Shown in pieces: positions 18,280 to 30,361 of a DNA stretch of 64,000 bases. The DNA lies in the NCBI GenBank assembly GCA_037693485.1, contig CM075349.1:28093501-28157500 (forward strand), read 5' to 3'. Numbering within the stretch: position 1 is the stretch's first letter; the number at the start of each line of letters is the position of its first letter. The translations under genes and the position numbers were made by a program. The DNA comes from Kitagawia praeruptora. Lineage: Eukaryota; Streptophyta; Magnoliopsida; Apiales; Apiaceae. The notes under the pieces are model-generated. The model was not told where the DNA came from and did no database searches. It saw nothing but the letters and a program-made list of their open reading frames with translations.

Positions 18280-20400
18280 AGAATTGATTTGATTGGGGCG
18301 GCCTGTGAAAGTGCTGAGAAGGTACCAGTCTCCTTCCTACACTTGACAAAGCTCAAGCTGCTAAAATCCAAGAGCAAGAGAGTTTACTTCGAAGTGCTGT
18401 AAATCAAGGTGAAGGTGTTATTCTCAACCAAATCTAATTTGGAAATACTGTACAATCATTTTTTTATCATTAGCTCCTTGGTCTACATGGATTTATTTAA
18501 TACAATAATGTACTCGGCCTACCTTTTTTACATGTATGTATTTGGGAGGTTACATTACCCAACTTGGGTAAGGCTGTGGATCCAAGTGTGGGATTTTAAG
18601 TTTCAAAAAATTTAGGATTCATAAACATGAATACGAAGTTGTGCACAAGTGCAGCAGTGCGGAGACTCTGCATGTAAATTTAACACTTAATTTCATGTAG
18701 CATTTTTCAAACACTTTGGGATTCTGTTCTTGCATTCTGTAAGTAGTATATTGGTTTGCAGTTAATTTTTTTGTTCGAGTAGTCTGTAGTATTATTCCCT
18801 AGATTTCTGGTGTAATTTGACTACGTAAAAGTCCAGTAACTCAGTAAGTGCCACATATGCTGCGATATAGGTGCCTTGATGACCTTCTAACAATCCTAAT
18901 TAGGAAGTGGTAAAATGGCAGTATGTGTCTATTCTCTTCTATTAATATACTTTTAGTTGATTAGCCTGGACTTTATGCTGTTTCCTCAAGTTATATCACT
19001 TCATTCACATGTATTAAATTCTGCAGGTTTACGGATACCTGGAGACTAGAGGTAGATTACATCTGCACTTCCCATGCATCTGGTAGATGTTCTAAATGTT
19101 GGTGAAAGTTCCCAAACGTTTGCTGACGGATCTGGTATATGATATCTTTTGTTATATAGGCCTTATTATTGTTTTTTTTAGATTGCAAGAGCTTAATAGC
19201 TAAACCTGATATGTTGACAATTGGTTGTTACAGGTTTGTATGTAAAAAGTAATCCTACCTTCTCTTCAAACAACAATACGAGTCAAGGAACTCTGTTACA
19301 AGTGAGTTAATAAATGTCGATTGTGTAACATATTGATTACCATTTATTCAGTTACTTGCTTCACCATCTCAGTGGCTGATAGTTTGTTACCATTCTCCGG
19401 TTAATCCTCTTGTTTCTTTCTAGTTGTCTATCTATTGATATAGAGTTAATTCTCCTACTCGCTCTCCAAGTCAATAGAAGTTCCTCGTGTCTAGCAACTT
19501 TTTTCGATGGCCATTGATACATTTAGTATTTGTTCCGAAGTTAATAGTTTAAGTGCCACACGGTCACCATTTGGCTCTTAGTTTGAACTTCATAGAACTT
19601 GCCTGTGATTTACACTCTAACTCCGTATTGAAAGCAAATGGAAAGCAAGAATAAAAAGAAAAAAAATATTGGATGTATTTATAAGAGGCATAAATTTGCA
19701 GATATATTATTAAGCATGTATGAACTAAAAATAGATCAAATACCTAATCAAGTTATCTTAGTAGGACATGATTTTGTAATTAACAGTTAAATCAATTTGT
19801 AGACAAACACTTGCTTTGGATATGAGGGATAGGTTATAGGTAAAGCAGTGTTGCCAGTTATGTAGAAACTGGGATTGAAAATTATTTTATTTTCTATCTG
19901 ATCATTAAGGTCTCTTTCCCACTGTATACAGCACAATAGAAAGAACCCAATAAAAGTGTAGTTTAATGTTGACTAGTTTCACTTTCTGTATATTTTTAGT
20001 TTTTGTACCTATAGTTTCTAATGAGATATAGGATGAATATTTGGGTACTCTGTTCTATTTTGATTTTAAAAAGTTCTAATGTTCCTCTACTAATAAATTT
20101 GCGGAATAGGCTTCTGGTTCGCAACTTGGAAGGACAGCAGCATCTCCTGGTGCTACAGGATCTACTTCATTTGATAATACAACATCTCATATGCCATATG
20201 CCAACTCTGCTAGGTGTGGTGCAAATTTACTCAATACACCGTCTCCTCAGCAACCATCACAACTCCAGCACCAACAGCAGAGGCAGAAAATGATGCAGTT
20301 ACCTCAGCATCAGCAGCAGATCCTTGCCCAAAAGCAGTTTAGGCAATCATCCGTACCAGGGATTGGGCAGGCAATCCCTAATCACTACTTTAAATTTAAT
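18280..20400 (+). pseudogene. captured multi-exon fragment of an unrecognised Gln-rich protein
   Basis: Exon-like islands separated by intron-like DNA: about 18315-18410 (LDKAQAAKIQEQESLLRSAV), 19025-19134 (SALPMHLVDVLNVGESSQTF), 19234-19300 (LYVKSNPTFSSNNNTSQG) and 20111-20375 (ASGSQLGRTAASPGATGSTS, later QHQQQRQKMMQLPQHQQQ). They share orientation, lie in plausible order and have splice-like edges. They look like one conserved nuclear or transcription-related plant protein, but I do not recognise it. The frame is not continuous between islands. Whether the first island belongs to the SWC2 fragment or to this one is unclear. Confidence 0.55.
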
Positions 20401-20469
20401 TATCCAACTGTGGTACAGCTTTCACATGCAAAAACAACGTTATCTATGTTTTACTTTGTAAAATGATGA

Positions 20470-21520
20470 TATTTGAACTGTGTTCTTGAAATACATTGCA
20501 GGTTGTTCATATTTAGAATTCAGGAATGGAGCGTCCTTTCGGTCAGAGGTTCCTACAACATCTGTCCCTTGTGAGCTCTAGGTTTTAGCATATTTACTGT
20601 TTGTTGGGGCATACATATTTACTGTTTGTTGCATGGTTCGATTATGATTGTTTTTGTATTTTTATATATTTCAGTTATGATTATTTACTTTAGTTTTGAT
20701 TTTTTGTGTAATTTATATCTGTTTTGGAGTAATTTATTTGGTATGTCTAAATACAATGCATGGAAATTGTCGTGTTATGTTAGTATTTGCAAGGTGAAAC
20801 TGTTTTTAAAAGCCTTGAAGTTGGCGTTTCATATGAACTCAAATCAACATATAGAAACATATGAAAGTTTTCGAAGCCACACTTTGTGTTCTACTGAACC
20901 TCGTGCTGCAGCAGACTATATGACTACTACTAATTGTTTATATGTGAAGGCCGAGGCAGATCATCATTTGTTAGTACTTTAGTCTGGAATCCACTGTAAG
21001 GTGTCTTACTGTTCTTTATTTCCTAAAGAACCGATTTCAGCTGCTTAGATTAGTTGTCTATAAGATACAAATAAATCTTTAGAATATATTTGTTTGTCAT
21101 AATATAAGGTCATAGAGTATTGATATATTTTAGTATTTTCTTTTTGAGATTGGAAACATAATATTGATATATGTGACATAGATACAATGGTCATATATAG
21201 ATGTATGTTGTATCAAAATGTGTGACTCATTATTTTAATTTGTTCTTTTTATTAAAATTAAAATTAAAATTAATTTGTTTTATTTCAGGTAAGTACGATG
21301 TTTTTTCAAGAGCTAGCGATTGGTTTTGAAGATCACTGTGTTCAACTACATATTGACATTGGTACTCTTAACATTTAGGCATTTTAGTCATTAATTTCAT
21401 GATCGTCAACCATGGTTGTTGGGAAAAATTAATGATCGTCTACCTGTTTGTACATTAAGTACTAGACATATTTAGTTTTCGTACTAAAAAATCTTTCCAA
21501 ATAAGCCCAGTCTAATCCTG
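20470..21520. other. CACTA interior with no recognised gene
   Basis: Intron-like, T-rich DNA. The ORF at 20626-20982 has no recognisable domain or codon pattern. A polypyrimidine run ending TATTTCAGGTAAG near 21285 resembles a splice site. Confidence 0.4.
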
Positions 21521-21526
21521 AAGGTA

Positions 21527-21712
21527 CCATTTGGCTTTAGATGAAAATGATATCCTGATATCACCTACAGCTCCATCTGCAGCTTATAAGATCAGTATGT
21601 TATCTTCATATATAGCTGTTTTAGAAGAGAACTTGTTACTTGACACTAATATCATTTCAGGTGAAAAGAAAGATGATCCTTTGGCAATGTATGCTGGTGA
21701 CATCATGACAGT
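21527..21712 (+). pseudogene. captured two-exon fragment of GatA (Glu-tRNA(Gln) amidotransferase subunit A)
   Basis: Exon one encodes LALDENDILISPTAPSAAYK; an intron of about 65 bp (near 21597-21660, ending ATTTCAG) separates it from exon two, GEKKDDPLAMYAGDIMTV. Together they match the C-terminal third of plant GatA, part of the organellar GatCAB amidotransferase that converts Glu-tRNA(Gln) to Gln-tRNA(Gln). The conserved intron position shows DNA-level capture. The donor before GTATGT reads ATCA where ATTG or similar would be expected, so it may be damaged. A short direct duplication follows. Confidence 0.85.
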
Positions 21713-21719
21713 AAGAATT

Positions 21720-21832
21720 ACTAATGCATGTAGTGTTGTCATTTGAGCTCTGCATATTTAAGAATGATTGATATCCGATGTTGGCTAATGCATGTAGTGT
21801 TGTCATTTGAGCTCTGCATATTTAAGAATGAC
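21720..21832. repeat. direct duplication of about 51 bp
   Basis: CTAATGCATGTAGTGTTGTC through CATATTTAAGAATGA occurs at about 21720 and again at about 21786, just after the GatA fragment. Confidence 0.85.
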
Positions 21833-22239
21833 TTATTCCGGCTATGTTTGGCCTTTCAGAAAAATAAGTATGCAATCATTCGCCAATGTAATATCAAGAG
21901 CAAAACCCGTGGAATTCAAGACAAGCGAGACATGAAAAACGAGGAAAGAAGCTGAACTGAATCCTCCATCAACAGCAGGCAGTCGACGCTGTTGACTTTT
22001 CAAGTTTGTAATGCTTTGCAAATACCTAGCTTTAGACATAAGAATTAATAATTCTAGAGTTTTAAGTGATAAGCATAAACGGTGAATTGTATATTTGTTG
22101 TTTCTGTTTTTTCAAAGAGTCATTGTGGTTATGAAATGGCTTCTGGACAGCCTGTTTGTGTATTGGATGTTCGACAATATTTTGAATGGGAAGCTCTATT
22201 TTTCTACATCATGTTTCCTTTCTGTATTTAAAGTGTTGG

Positions 22240-22638
22240 TAAAAAGCTTGGAAAAATGTAGCTATTGACTCCAAAGTGTTATTCTTCATGTGTTGGTAAA
22301 AGAATAGCGTGTTGCAAGAAAATATAAAAAAGTGTTGGCATAGGTCTACACCAACACTTTTAAGAGTGTTACTACAAAGATAATGGTGTAGGCATAGATC
22401 TATACCAACATCTTATAAGGTGTAGCCACAGATCAGAAAGGTGTTGGCATAGGGGTCTAAGCCTACACTTTTCTCCCATGTTACCAAAAATCGAAAAAGT
22501 GTTAGCATAGACCCCTATGGTAGCACCCAATTTTGTAACACTCCCAAATTTGGTCAAAGTGTAGCCATAGCTGGTTTTAGGCTCTTTTACCAACACTTTT
22601 TGTCCTATAATCACACTTTTTTGGGCGTAGCCGTAGGC
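22240..22638. repeat. right subterminal repeat region of the CACTA element
   Basis: At least eight units of AAAGTGTTGGCATAGG or its complement (for example TAAGCCTACACTTTT), in both orientations, run up to the right TIR. This is typical CACTA subterminal structure and supports the element assignment. Confidence 0.85.
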
Positions 22639-22641
22639 CAT

Positions 22642-23214
22642 GATCTTATGCTTCATCAGAATTCTCCTTTACAACTTCATGCTTTTACAAATGCGGATTG
22701 GGCTGGTGATAAGGATCAGTTTCTCTCCACTTCAGGCTACATTGTGTACCTAGGTCGTAATCTAATATCTTGGAGTTCGAAGAAACAGCATGCCTTGGCT
22801 CTTTCGTCCACCGAAGCAGAATTCAGAGCTGTTGCATCCACTACAACTGAATTGATATGGTTGAAATCTCTTTTATTCGAGCTTGGTTATTCATCATTGC
22901 AGCTCCCAACTATATATTGTGATAATTTAGGAGCTACTAGCTACTCGGCAAACCCAATATTTCATTCCCGGATGAAGCACCTAGCACTTGCTTTTCACTT
23001 TGTTCGGGAACAAGTACACAAAGGTCAGTTGCGTGTTACCCACATTTCTGGTGATGATCAGCTAGCAGATGTGCTTACTAAACCTCTACTCAAGTCACGA
23101 CTTCAGTTTTTACTGTCCAAGATCGGACTTCTTCCTCGATCGTCCGTCTTGCGGGGGCGTATTAAGGATTCTGACGCAAATCAATTTCCTGATTTTGAGC
23201 ACAATAAAACATGA
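22642..23214 (+). pseudogene. Copia RNase H, C-terminal part of pol
   Basis: Continues the RT frame cut at 13587: DLMLHQNSPLQLHAFTNADW, then SSKKQHALALSSTEAEFRAV, IYCDNLGATSYSANPIFHSR, HLALAFHFVREQV and DDQLADVLTKPL, the full Copia RNase H set (D, E and D catalytic positions in NADWAG, STEAEF and CDN). Open and well preserved, but its RT and upstream domains are gone. The frame runs on past a GCGGGGGCG polypurine tract into the 3' LTR before its stop. Confidence 0.93.
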
Positions 23215-23413
23215 TATATGTCTTCTGTTATGCACCTGTAAATATAATTAGCTAGCTGTGATTATCTCTCTAGTTAAGGAAACAATCTTTAGCATATTTC
23301 AACGGCTGATTGTTAGCCACAATCTTAGTGTTGTACTTACTGTAATTCCTCACTTGTAATTGTATTTAAACTAAAACACTGAATAAGAAAAGTATGTTTC
23401 CGCCTATCTTACA
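23160..23413 (+). repeat. 3' LTR (254 bp) of the TA..CA Copia
   Basis: Starts TATTAAGG right after GCGGGGGCG and ends CTTACA, followed by the TSD CTTCG. It matches the 5' LTR at 12941-13194 with few differences. Confidence 0.93.
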
Positions 23414-24340
23414 CTTCGTACACGGCATTCACTTAATTTAAAATGTCATTTTAAATAATTTTTGGAGTTTGATTGATCACCTACAAACATGTTCCATTCA
23501 ATTATACAATTATATAATTATTTAATGAAATAGTTTTATGAAAAAATTTATATAAAGAGTAGCATACAATTCTATTTTGACAATGCTAAAAATTTATTCT
23601 ATCCATCAAAAATTGCAATTTAAGTAATAAATATTTTTGAAATTTTGTTAGATTGATTGTGACTTAAGATTGAGATTCTTAATCAAGGTTAGATACTTGT
23701 TGATGAAGATCAGATGCATAAAAAAATGTCAGAATTATTCAATATATTTTCTTTATTGAGAATTATGGTGAAGGTAAATTCTTTCCCATCAATATCTTGG
23801 AGCTCTTTTGGAAATTTTTATAACACAACATCGATCAATTCGGCATCTTTTAAATTACGGAGACCATTCAAAGTGTAGATCGAGTTAAGTTTAAGTGTTG
23901 TCAGCTTGTTCCTCAATGATTGTAGATTGAGATGCCACATATCCAACTTCTTCAAGTCTATATTAAGGTTAAAAAATATGAGTAGTTTGTTTTTTCCATT
24001 GTAACATGTAAATGGAAATACATATATGATGTATAAAAATACCTCTATCTCATTATTTCAGTGGTATCGTCATCAATATTCAAATATACTTTAGTAGATG
24101 CCAATGATTTAATTTGTACAACACCTGACAAATTAGAAATTCATGTTAATATGTTATAATATAATTAATAATAAATGAAATGATATTATTATTGCATATC
24201 TTTCCAGGTCACGACTTTCGTACTGGCTAGAATTAAAATATTTTGTTCTGAATTATCGGCACCAATCATCCTTTTAACTGATGATGCAAGATCTTCCCAT
24301 GTCATCACATCATGAGCACATCTATTTTCAGAATAGAAAA
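23414..24340 (-). pseudogene. degenerate LRR-like fragments, unrecognised
   Basis: On the minus strand 23820-23955 reads LKKLDMWHLNLQSLRNKLTT and LKLNSIYTLNGLRNLKDAEL, leucine-spaced like an LRR of an NLR or F-box protein. A second island at 24190-24325 reads HDVMTWEDLASSVKRMIGAD. Stops and AT-rich DNA separate them. I cannot assign a family, and these may be F-box/LRR or NLR remains. Confidence 0.35.
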
Positions 24341-24632
24341 ATATGTTGAAATTAGTGAAATTATTTCAAAAAAATTTAAAAATTACGTAGCAACATTAAA
24401 ACAATAATTAATATTTCAATGACTAATTTTTTATTTCATAAATATTAATTTAAAATTACAACATATTGGACGAATATAAATAAAATTAAAGTATTATTAA
24501 GATTTGGGTGTGTAGTGTATACATATATAGATTTGGACCCGCTTTATACAAACACGAATCACCAGTAATATGCTGAGTTCTCAAACAACTTGCGTGGTGG
24601 ATACACATAATTTTAATTTTATGTTGTCGATT
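24341..24632. other. AT-rich spacer
   Basis: No ORF, repeat or signal that I can support. Confidence 0.5.
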
Positions 24633-24894
24633 TTAATAACTTTTTGTTAAATGAAATTATTTATGCAAACATTTTTCCAAGGCAAAATTCAAAAAAATAA
24701 AATAAAACTGTGTTTGGTGTTTTTTCTTTTTTATTGTTTTTAATAATTATTATGCTCTCAAAATCAAAAATTTAAAAATTTAAAAAAATTGAAACAATAT
24801 TTTTATTAAAAAAATGATGACGTGGCAGCAATTTTTTTTATTAATGGATAGAGGGTAGAAGTGAAGGTGCCCCTGGCGGGACCCTTAGAATAAA

Positions 24895-24936
<42 letters not shown>

Positions 24937-25256
24937 TCTCATTTTAAGAAAGTTCTCATTTGTGCACCTCTCTATATATATAAATATGTGTTAAATTTGC
25001 TTTTAATAACTTTTTGTTAAATGAAATTATATTATACAAACATTTTTCCAAGGCAAAATTCAAAAAAGTAAAATAAAACTGGTGTTTGGTGTTTTTTTCT
25101 TTTTTATTGCTTCAATAATTGTGCTCTCAAAAATAAAAATATGAAAATAAAAAAATTTTAAAAATGATGACGTGGCAACAGTATTTTTGAATTTTTTTTA
25201 TTAATGGATGGAGGGTAGAAGTAAAGGTGCCCCTCGCGGGGCCCTTAGAATAAATG

Positions 25257-25319
<63 letters not shown>

Positions 25320-25392
25320 TGTGAACTAAATTCTCATTTTAAGAAAGTTCTCATTTGAGCACCTCCCTATATATATATAAATATGTGTTAAA
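24633..25392. repeat. tandem duplication of about 360-380 bp with (AT)n cores
   Basis: The unit from TAATAACTTTTTGTTAAATG through GTGCCCCTGGCGGGACCC, an (AT)n run, and CTCATTTTAAGAAAGTTCTC occurs twice (about 24633-24990 and 25003-25392). The (AT)n tract is longer in the second copy (about 25258-25317). No coding content. Confidence 0.88.
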
Positions 25393-26233
25393 TTTAAATA
25401 ATTATTAATATTAAGTTATCTTCCATTATTATATCGATTAATTTTTTATTAGTAACAAGACGGTGCTTTCGTCCACTAAATCTGAAATTTTCAGAACAAT
25501 GATCATAGATGATGCCATGTATGTTAAAAATTATAAATAAAGATTTTTTTTAGTTATTTTGTTCATGTTTTGGCTCCATAATTAAAAAACTCTTTTTTTT
25601 TTTTTACAAATAAGCATCAAAGAAATAAAGAAGATAAAAAAATGAAAAATAATAGTAGAGGTTTAGATTCGGTCGACCCAATCTAAATTGGGTCGCTCCA
25701 AATGCTGTGTACTGACAAAAAATAGTAGAGGTTTTGATTTGGGTCGATCTAATCTAAATTGGGTCGCTCCAAATACTGTGTAATTACAAAAAAAGGATAT
25801 CAAAGAAATAAAGAAGATTAAAAAAATGAATGACAATTTATATCTTATATATAATAAGCATAAGGTGGATAATTGGTTGTTATTGCTACCGCCAAACAAA
25901 TATTGATCGTTAGATCTGAACTTTAATTAACGGCCTAGATTATATTCTATTTATTTAATATTTAAATACTAATATAATAATATTCTAAACCACACCGGCG
26001 CAGAAGCCTATTCTAATTGATATAGAAGAGAAAAATCATGTCATAACTGATCTTGATGAAATATAATTACACATATATCAATAATCTAAATTTTGTAAAA
26101 TAGTTTATATACTTGAACCAATTGAAATATAAATTTATTCATAAATTTTATAAATGTTAGAGACATATTATACAAATAAAATAATTTTCAAAAATCTTGA
26201 TACTCACATGAGAGGAATATTTTTTAAATAGTA
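25393..26233. other. AT-rich spacer with a small tandem repeat
   Basis: An 80-85-bp unit with AATCTAAATTGGGTCGCTCC occurs twice (25665-25785). A motif TATATATAATAAGCATAAGG near 25850, followed by a GATCGTTAGATC-containing stretch, has a diverged partner at 28240-28350. No gene. Confidence 0.6.
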
Positions 26234-28233
26234 AAATCTTCATTAATCTTAATATTTATGTGAATAATGATTCTCAAATAATCTAAATTGAATTTTTATT
26301 AATATCATATAAAAAAATAAATTTAATAAATATTAGAGGAATATAATTCAAATATATAAGTTGGTCGACAAAATATAGAACTAAAACTAAAACTGATTTA
26401 ACATAATAATTTCAAAAAACCATTCAACGGAGAGATGAGATTAAAATCCAAAATTTAAATTTATTCAACAAATGCATAATATTATATTATGGTAATGTCA
26501 CATGTAAAATATATTGTATTATATCCTTGATATAAAATTTCATAATTTTTTCTATTTAATCCAAGTCTAAAATAATAACTTACCTATATTATTACGATAC
26601 TATCTTAAATTCTATGTTAATACATGAATTTTATTAAACGAATTTGACGAAAAGACTTAATTATACAAATATCATTATTATCTTTAAAAATTTGGTCCAT
26701 ATTAACCAAAGTATTTGATATTTTTATTTTAATAAATAATTATATGAATATGAATCGGGGATTAAGTATATTGTGAATATATGTATATAGGCGTGATTAA
26801 TTAATTAGAATCATGCTCTTATGTGATATAATCCTAACAATTTATTTTTATTAAATGTACCATCCATTTAATTAAACCAATTTTTATTTTATAACATTCA
26901 CTAATCAATTCATACGTATCCACATCCTTAACGTACAATCACCAAATTCAACACAATAATTACTATAATCAAACCAAATCATTATAATTAAGCAATAATC
27001 ACACAAATGAACACAATTCACCACACAACAACCACATTCGGCCACGACCTCTCTATCACCACATCCGGCCATCATCTTTGACATCACCAATATCATACCA
27101 AAATCACATGCTTTAAATAATAATTATAAAAAAAATTGAATCAAAATTACCGCTAAATTCATGTAAGAGTTGACAGGATCTGTTATCGTACAAAAATCAC
27201 TTGCTTAAAATAATAATTATCAAAATATTGTATCAAAATCACTGCTAAATTCATGTTAGAGTTGATCCGATCTGAATTTGCACTTCGTTAAAGTTAATAG
27301 CATCACCGTCACAATCGAATTTAGATTTCCAATAGATATTTACAATTATATGTACATCAACCCATATGTGTATGTATTAAGAAAGAAAGATATTAAAATT
27401 TTATAAAAAAATTAGAGAGTTTAATTATAGGGAAATGAAACAGGTGATTGGAAATTGATGGTGATAGCAGCCAGAATTTGAAGGTGGTGGTCGAAGTTTG
27501 GTCTGGTCGAAGTTTGACTAGAAAGGAAAAAGAGGTACTAGTGAGGATTAATAATACAATCTTCATAATTCTTACTCCCTCCGTCCCTCTCATTTCTTTA
27601 CAGTTTTTTTTCGTTGCTTGACACGCATTTTAAGGCTCCTAAAAAATATAGTTCCATAACTTATTTTTAAAATTTTTTTTTTGTATAAAAATAGAACATT
27701 TCTATTTTTATACAAAAAAAGAAAATTTAAAAAAATAAGTTATGAAACTATTCATAAAATGCACCTTAAAATCCGTGCCAGAATTACGTCCCCCAAGGTA
27801 AAGAACCAAGAGGGACAGAGGGAGTAATATTTATGTGAATAATGATTCTCAAATAATGTAAATTGAATTTTTATTAATATCATATAAAAGAGTAAATTTA
27901 ATAAATATTAGAGGAATATAATTCAAATATATAAGTTGGCCGATAAAATATAAAACTAAAACTAAAACTGATTTAACATAATATTTTAAAAAACCATTCA
28001 ATAGAGATGAAATTAAAATTAAAATTTTAAATTTATTGAACAAATGCATAATATTATATTATGATCATGTGACATGTAAAAAATATTGTATTATAATCTT
28101 GGTATAAAATTTCATAATTTTTTCTGTTTAATCCAAGTCTAAAAGAATAACTTACATATATTATTACGATACTATATCAAATTCTGCGTTAATACATGAA
28201 TTTTATTAAACGAATTTGATGAAAAGACTAAAT
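26234..28233. repeat. pair of about 410-bp direct repeats around a 0.9-1.2-kb spacer
   Basis: The block from AATATTTATGTGAATAATG to TTATTAAACGAATTTGA at about 26234-26655 recurs at about 27826-28230 with roughly nine of ten bases matching by eye. The second copy is split near its left end by the Stowaway MITE. The spacer (26656-27550) holds no gene. Confidence 0.85.
27575..27824. mobile_element. Stowaway MITE (Tc1/Mariner type), 250 bp
   Basis: Ends CTCCCTCCGTCCCTC and GAGGGACAGAGGGAG with a TA duplication on both sides (27573-27574 and 27825-27826). The interior is largely palindromic (AAAAATAGAACATTTCTATTTTT). The paralogous block at 26225-26250 lacks it and has a single TA at the same point. 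Confidence 0.93.
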
Positions 28234-28379
28234 TTATATCCTATATATAATAAGAATGGGGAGGATATTTGCTTGGCATTACTACCATACAAGTAATAAG
28301 GATCGTTGGATCGAAAACAAATTTAACGGTCAAGATTATATCATATTCATAAAATTTATATCCTAATTAAACTAATCTA

Positions 28380-29742
28380 TCTATACTATATTATAAAAGA
28401 TAAAACATTAAAAGTGTTGGTACGATACGGTACGGTACTTTATACCTTATTTAATTGTTTTATTTTATTACCATTAATTATTTTACTTACTTATTAAAAA
28501 ACAAAACACAATATTTTCTCAAACTATCAAATATCAGCTCTTCACGACACTTTCCTTAAATAATAATTAACCAACTACCTTTTTCAGCTATTACATTTTC
28601 TAACTTTTTTTTAACTAAAATCTATTCTTTTCAAAAACATGATCGTTCTAATTAATGAAATAACTAATATGTAATTACTAATAAATAATTGATTATCTTT
28701 TTCAGCTAAAAGTTAAATAACTTTTCTATATTTTCTAACTAAAATATCTCACTTTCTCCTAAATAATAACAAACCAATTATCTTTTTCAGCTATTACCTT
28801 TTCTACCTTTTCTAACTATTCTAACTATAATCTCTTCTTTCCAAAAATATGATCGTTATGTTCGTTCTAATTAATGAAATAAACTAATAATATTATAATT
28901 ACTAATAACTAACTGATTATCTTTTCCAACTAAAAGGTAATGTATTTTCTAACTTAAATATCTCATTTTCTTCTAAATAATAACTAACCAAAAAAGTGAA
29001 ACATTAAAAGTTTTGGTACGATAAGGTACAATACTTACCTTATTTAATTGTTTTACTTTATTACCCTTAATTATTTTATTTAATTATAAAAAACAAAACA
29101 AAATCTTTTCTCAAAATATTACACGAAGCTCTTCCCAATACTTCTCTTAAATAATAATTAACCAATTACCTTTTTCATCTATTATCTTTTCTAACTTTTC
29201 TAACTAAAATCTATTCTTTCCAAAAATATGGTCGTTCTAATTAATGAAATAAACTAATAATATTATAACTACTTAAAACTAGCTGATTATCTTTTTCAGC
29301 TAAAAGGTAATATCTTTTCTATATTTTCTAACTAAAATATCTCATTTTATTCTAAATAATAACTAACCAATTATCTTTTTCAGCTATTACCTTTTCTAAA
29401 CTTTTCTAATTAAATTTTTTCCCCAAAAATATGATTGTTCTAATTAATAAAATAAACTAATAATATTATAATTACTAATATGAATAGTATAAATATGTCT
29501 TTCAATTTGTAACATTAACTTGACTTGAATGCTTTATAAGATTAGTCTTTTTATAGTTTATGGACGAATAAATATGGTCGAGTAGACTACGAGAAACTAT
29601 ATAATAACTTCAATTTGAATGGGGTTTGAAGTAATAGCATTAAAATATGATACATCTTATAATTATGAAGTTAAATTAGACTATTGTTTTAAAAAAAAAA
29701 GAAGTTAAATTAGACTACTAGAAAATTTAAAATTTTAAAAAT

Positions 29743-29791
<49 letters not shown>

Positions 29792-30361
29792 TATTATATT
29801 AAAGTCCAAACATTGAAAGTTTATCGGTTTGATTTTCGGTAAAGTTATCCTAATTATTAAAATAAATTTTGGTTTTCGATACAGTTATCCTAATTATTAA
29901 AATAAATAATAGAATAATATAATTAATGTTAATTAGGCGATTACCTTTTTCATGTTTACTTTTAGTTGATATCACCTTTTATAAACACCTAAAAATATCA
30001 ATGTTTCTTTTCTAATTAAGTACATTACTTTTTAATTTAAAACATAATTTTGCAATCATTAATGTATACCAAAAAAATATTACACCATATTATCGTTAGA
30101 TTTTTAGTAATTAATAAGAACCATTAGATGTAATTATAAGGTATATTTTATGATTAAATTGCTTTACTAAGATTCAAGTTTCGAATACTTAAAATTTTAT
30201 AATATAAATTTTTAATCAAGCATATCATTAATTTAAATTAAATTAAATTAATATGAAAATAATTTTTTAAAATAATAATTATATAAAAACATAATTATAG
30301 CATAAAATAAAATTTATAGCCTATCAAAAGAAACCCGTGCATTGCACGGGTTATAAGCTAG
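28380..30361 (+). mobile_element. composite Helitron
   Basis: Starts TCTATACTATATTATAAAAG after an A and ends with the hairpin CCCGTGCATTGCACGGG plus TTATAAGCTAG before a T, the classic A|T Helitron insertion with TC..CTAG ends. A second start-like sequence TACTATTATATTAAAG at about 29791 suggests a nested or tandem Helitron sharing the 3' end. An internal duplication repeats ACATTAAAAGTGTTGGTACG (28405) at 28999. No Rep/helicase, so non-autonomous. An (AT)n tract lies at 29748-29790. Confidence 0.8.

Larger units (their letters stand above)
13588..22638. mobile_element. CACTA (En/Spm) transposon carrying host-gene fragments (Pack-CACTA)
   Basis: The left end starts CACTACGCC. The right end, read inward, is GCCTACGGCTACGCCC, a degenerate match to the left TIR. 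A 3-bp duplication CAT flanks the element (13585-13587 and 22639-22641), and excising it rejoins the Copia RT/RNase H frame. Both ends carry CACTA-style subterminal arrays of an AAGTGTxGxCATAG motif. No transposase is visible. The interior holds exons with introns resembling SWC2/YL1, a Gln-rich nuclear-type protein and GatA, plus a nested LTR element at 14104-17560. The element itself is about 5.6 kb without the nested insert. Confidence 0.88.
12846..23413 (+). mobile_element. internally deleted Ty1/Copia with TA..CA LTR ends, host of the CACTA element
   Basis: LTRs at 12846-13194 and 23160-23413 are flanked by CTTCG on both sides (12841-12845 and 23414-23418), a clean 5-bp TSD. The 5' LTR runs directly into the middle of RT, so primer-binding site, gag, protease and integrase are absent. 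The RT/RNase H block is split at 13587/22642 by a 9-kb CACTA transposon; joining the flanks gives a continuous frame. Without the CACTA insert the element is about 1.5 kb. Confidence 0.93.

Noticed and set aside
20021..20466. ORFs of the Gln-rich stretch as a stand-alone gene
   Set aside because: Frames start in intron-like DNA; better explained as one captured exon inside the CACTA element.
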